Source: Anaeromyces robustus (taxonomy: Eukaryota; Neocallimastigomycota; Neocallimastigomycetes; Neocallimastigales; Neocallimastigaceae). From it: a stretch of 64,000 bases of DNA. The DNA lies in assembly GCA_002104895.1 (NCBI GenBank), contig MCFG01000257.1, positions 1-64,000 on the forward strand, in the 5' to 3' direction. Made by a program: the position numbers and the translations under genes. The notes beneath the pieces were generated by a model. It worked only from the letters and a program-made list of their open reading frames with translations. It ran no database searches and was not told the DNA's origin. Positions 62,942 through 64,000 of this stretch are shown piece after piece (position 1 is the stretch's first letter; each line of letters begins with the position of its first letter).

Positions 62942-63850
62942 AATTTTTTTTAATTTAATTTAATTATATGAAAATTATTATTATAGGTAATAAATATTTT
63001 ATATAAAAAATTTCAATAAATAATGTTTTTGATTTTAATTAATTTATAATAAAAATTTTTTTTAAAAGTAATAAATGATTATTATTGTGATAGATATTAT
63101 AATACAATAATTATTTTTATTTACAAAAATAAAATTTTTTTATCTTAATTGTTTTATTATATTTAATTATATACAAGTTTATGTTGATAATAATAAGTAA
63201 AAAAGAAGAAAAATGATCTATATTTATACAAAAATTTTTTTCATAGTATAAATTATTTTTTTAATCAAGATAAACGGTAAATAAGATAAAAAGAATAAAT
63301 AATATATTATGTATAATAATTAAAATATAATATTATATTAATAAAAATTCAAGTTGATAATAATAATAAATTAGGTTAAATATGATTAATTTATTTTTTT
63401 AATTATTTTAGATTTATCTTTTTCCAAGAAATAATTTATTATTTATTAAATAAATAATTCTCCAAAAATAATAATTATATAAAATAAATAATAGTTAATA
63501 TTTATTTTTATAATATTAGCTATTATTTATTGGTAGAATTATACATATATATAATATTAAATATAATTATAGTGATATTAAATTTTATTTTTTATTAATA
63601 AAAATTCTTTTTATTAAGTTATTAATATATTTATTTATTTATTTATTTATTATAGTACTAACGTACTGAAATAAATAAATAATGGTTAATAACAATTTTT
63701 TTTTATTATTTATTGATGTCGTATTTTATAATAAAATTTTATATATAATTAAAATTATAATTATTATTTATAAAATAAAAAAGTAATTAATAAATAATAT
63801 TATTTCTTGGAATAATTTTTATATAATTAATTTTTTATAAATAATTTTAT
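62942..63850. other. Upstream flank of array copy 4
   Basis: No gene. The flank matches the other units to about 63560, with internal losses (the TTTGTGCTAAGC landmark is missing). Beyond that it is plain AT-rich DNA with a TTTA run near 63628-63650. Confidence 0.65.
63264..63292 (-). promoter_or_regulatory. Conserved double GATA motif upstream of array copy 4
   Basis: ATCAAGATAAACGGTAAATA followed by AGATAAAAAG, 323 bp upstream of the start at 62941. It is the same island as in the other three flanks, with small changes outside the two GATAA words. Confidence 0.4.
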
Positions 63851-64000
63851 CATTAGATACGGCATTAATAAATAATAAGAATAATTATAATAATTATTAT
63901 TTTAAAAAATAACTAATATATATAAATAATATTTTATATATAATTCTATTATTAGATACGGCATCAATAATTAATAAGAATAATTATAATACTTATTATT
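63842..64000. repeat. 99-bp tandem repeat running off the window end
   Basis: ATTAGATACGGCAT occurs at 63852 and 63951, each followed by the same AATAA/TAATAAGAATAATTATAA sequence. The second unit reaches the end of the window, so the array may continue. Confidence 0.8.

Larger units (their letters stand above)
54400..63560. repeat. Segmental tandem array carrying the Pro-rich secreted protein family
   Basis: Four units of roughly 1.7-2.8 kb repeat both gene and flanks. A downstream landmark (TCTAAAATATGA[A/G]TTAGGTTTATA) recurs at about 55217, 56873, 59137 and 61961. Upstream landmarks recur at about 56130, 58400 and 60700 (TTTGTGCTAAGCATTTTTCA) and at about 56300, 58556, 60858 and 63421 (TTTTTCCAAGAAATAATTTA). 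A left-end segment at 54403-54720 (around TTTTTGTTCTTTCTGTTGTT) is duplicated at 61026-61350. Units 2 and 3 are the most alike, so they are probably the youngest pair. Confidence 0.9.

Overview
The window looks like nuclear DNA from an anaerobic gut fungus (Neocallimastigomycota) or a close relative. The non-coding DNA is extremely AT-rich, with long A/T tracts and micro- and minisatellites. The genes have short GT-AG introns. The proteins carry Asn/Asp/Glu/Gln low-complexity runs, and a secreted CotH protein sits beside other secreted low-complexity proteins. The ammonium transporter, EB1, KTI12 and RasGEF genes are clearly eukaryotic and fit a fungus. The phylum call is inference from composition and gene content, because no rRNA or marker gene is present.

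Layout, 0-22 kb: a degenerate mitochondrial (or hydrogenosomal) carrier with three exons (1179-2423, +); a very large single-exon secreted protein with an apparently inactivated transglutaminase-like domain and a GPI-like tail (4172-9019, +); an eight-exon EB1 microtubule plus-end protein (9812-12495, -); and a five-exon Ras guanine-nucleotide exchange factor of about 2155 residues (14719-21884, -).

22-42 kb is gene-poor. It holds two small secreted-protein genes (29073 and 30387, +), one of them built of internal peptide repeats, and a CotH-family secreted kinase-like protein (35125-36792, -). It also holds two copies of one poly(A)-tailed retroposed sequence, each flanked by a 13-bp target-site duplication, a badly decayed copia-like fossil, and a long pure TTTA microsatellite. 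42-54 kb holds a four-exon, four-EF-hand protein (42686-43869, -), a six-exon KTI12 gene whose last intron looks like a minor-spliceosome AT-AC intron (45019-47571, +), and an intronless ammonium transporter (52415-53797, +).

54.4-63.6 kb is a segmental tandem array of one gene family, all on the minus strand. The encoded proteins are secreted, rich in Pro-Pro repeats and N-glycosylation sites. There are two intact copies, one frameshifted copy and one internal fragment, each with duplicated flanks that include a conserved pair of GATA motifs about 300 bp upstream of the start.

Splice structures were assembled by eye from reading frames, GT/AG borders and family similarity. The EB1, KTI12, EF-hand, RasGEF and carrier models all join in phase and give family-typical proteins. 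The genes do not form a pathway. They are a mix of housekeeping genes (EB1, KTI12, Ras signalling, ammonium uptake, carrier) and lineage-type secreted or surface proteins.
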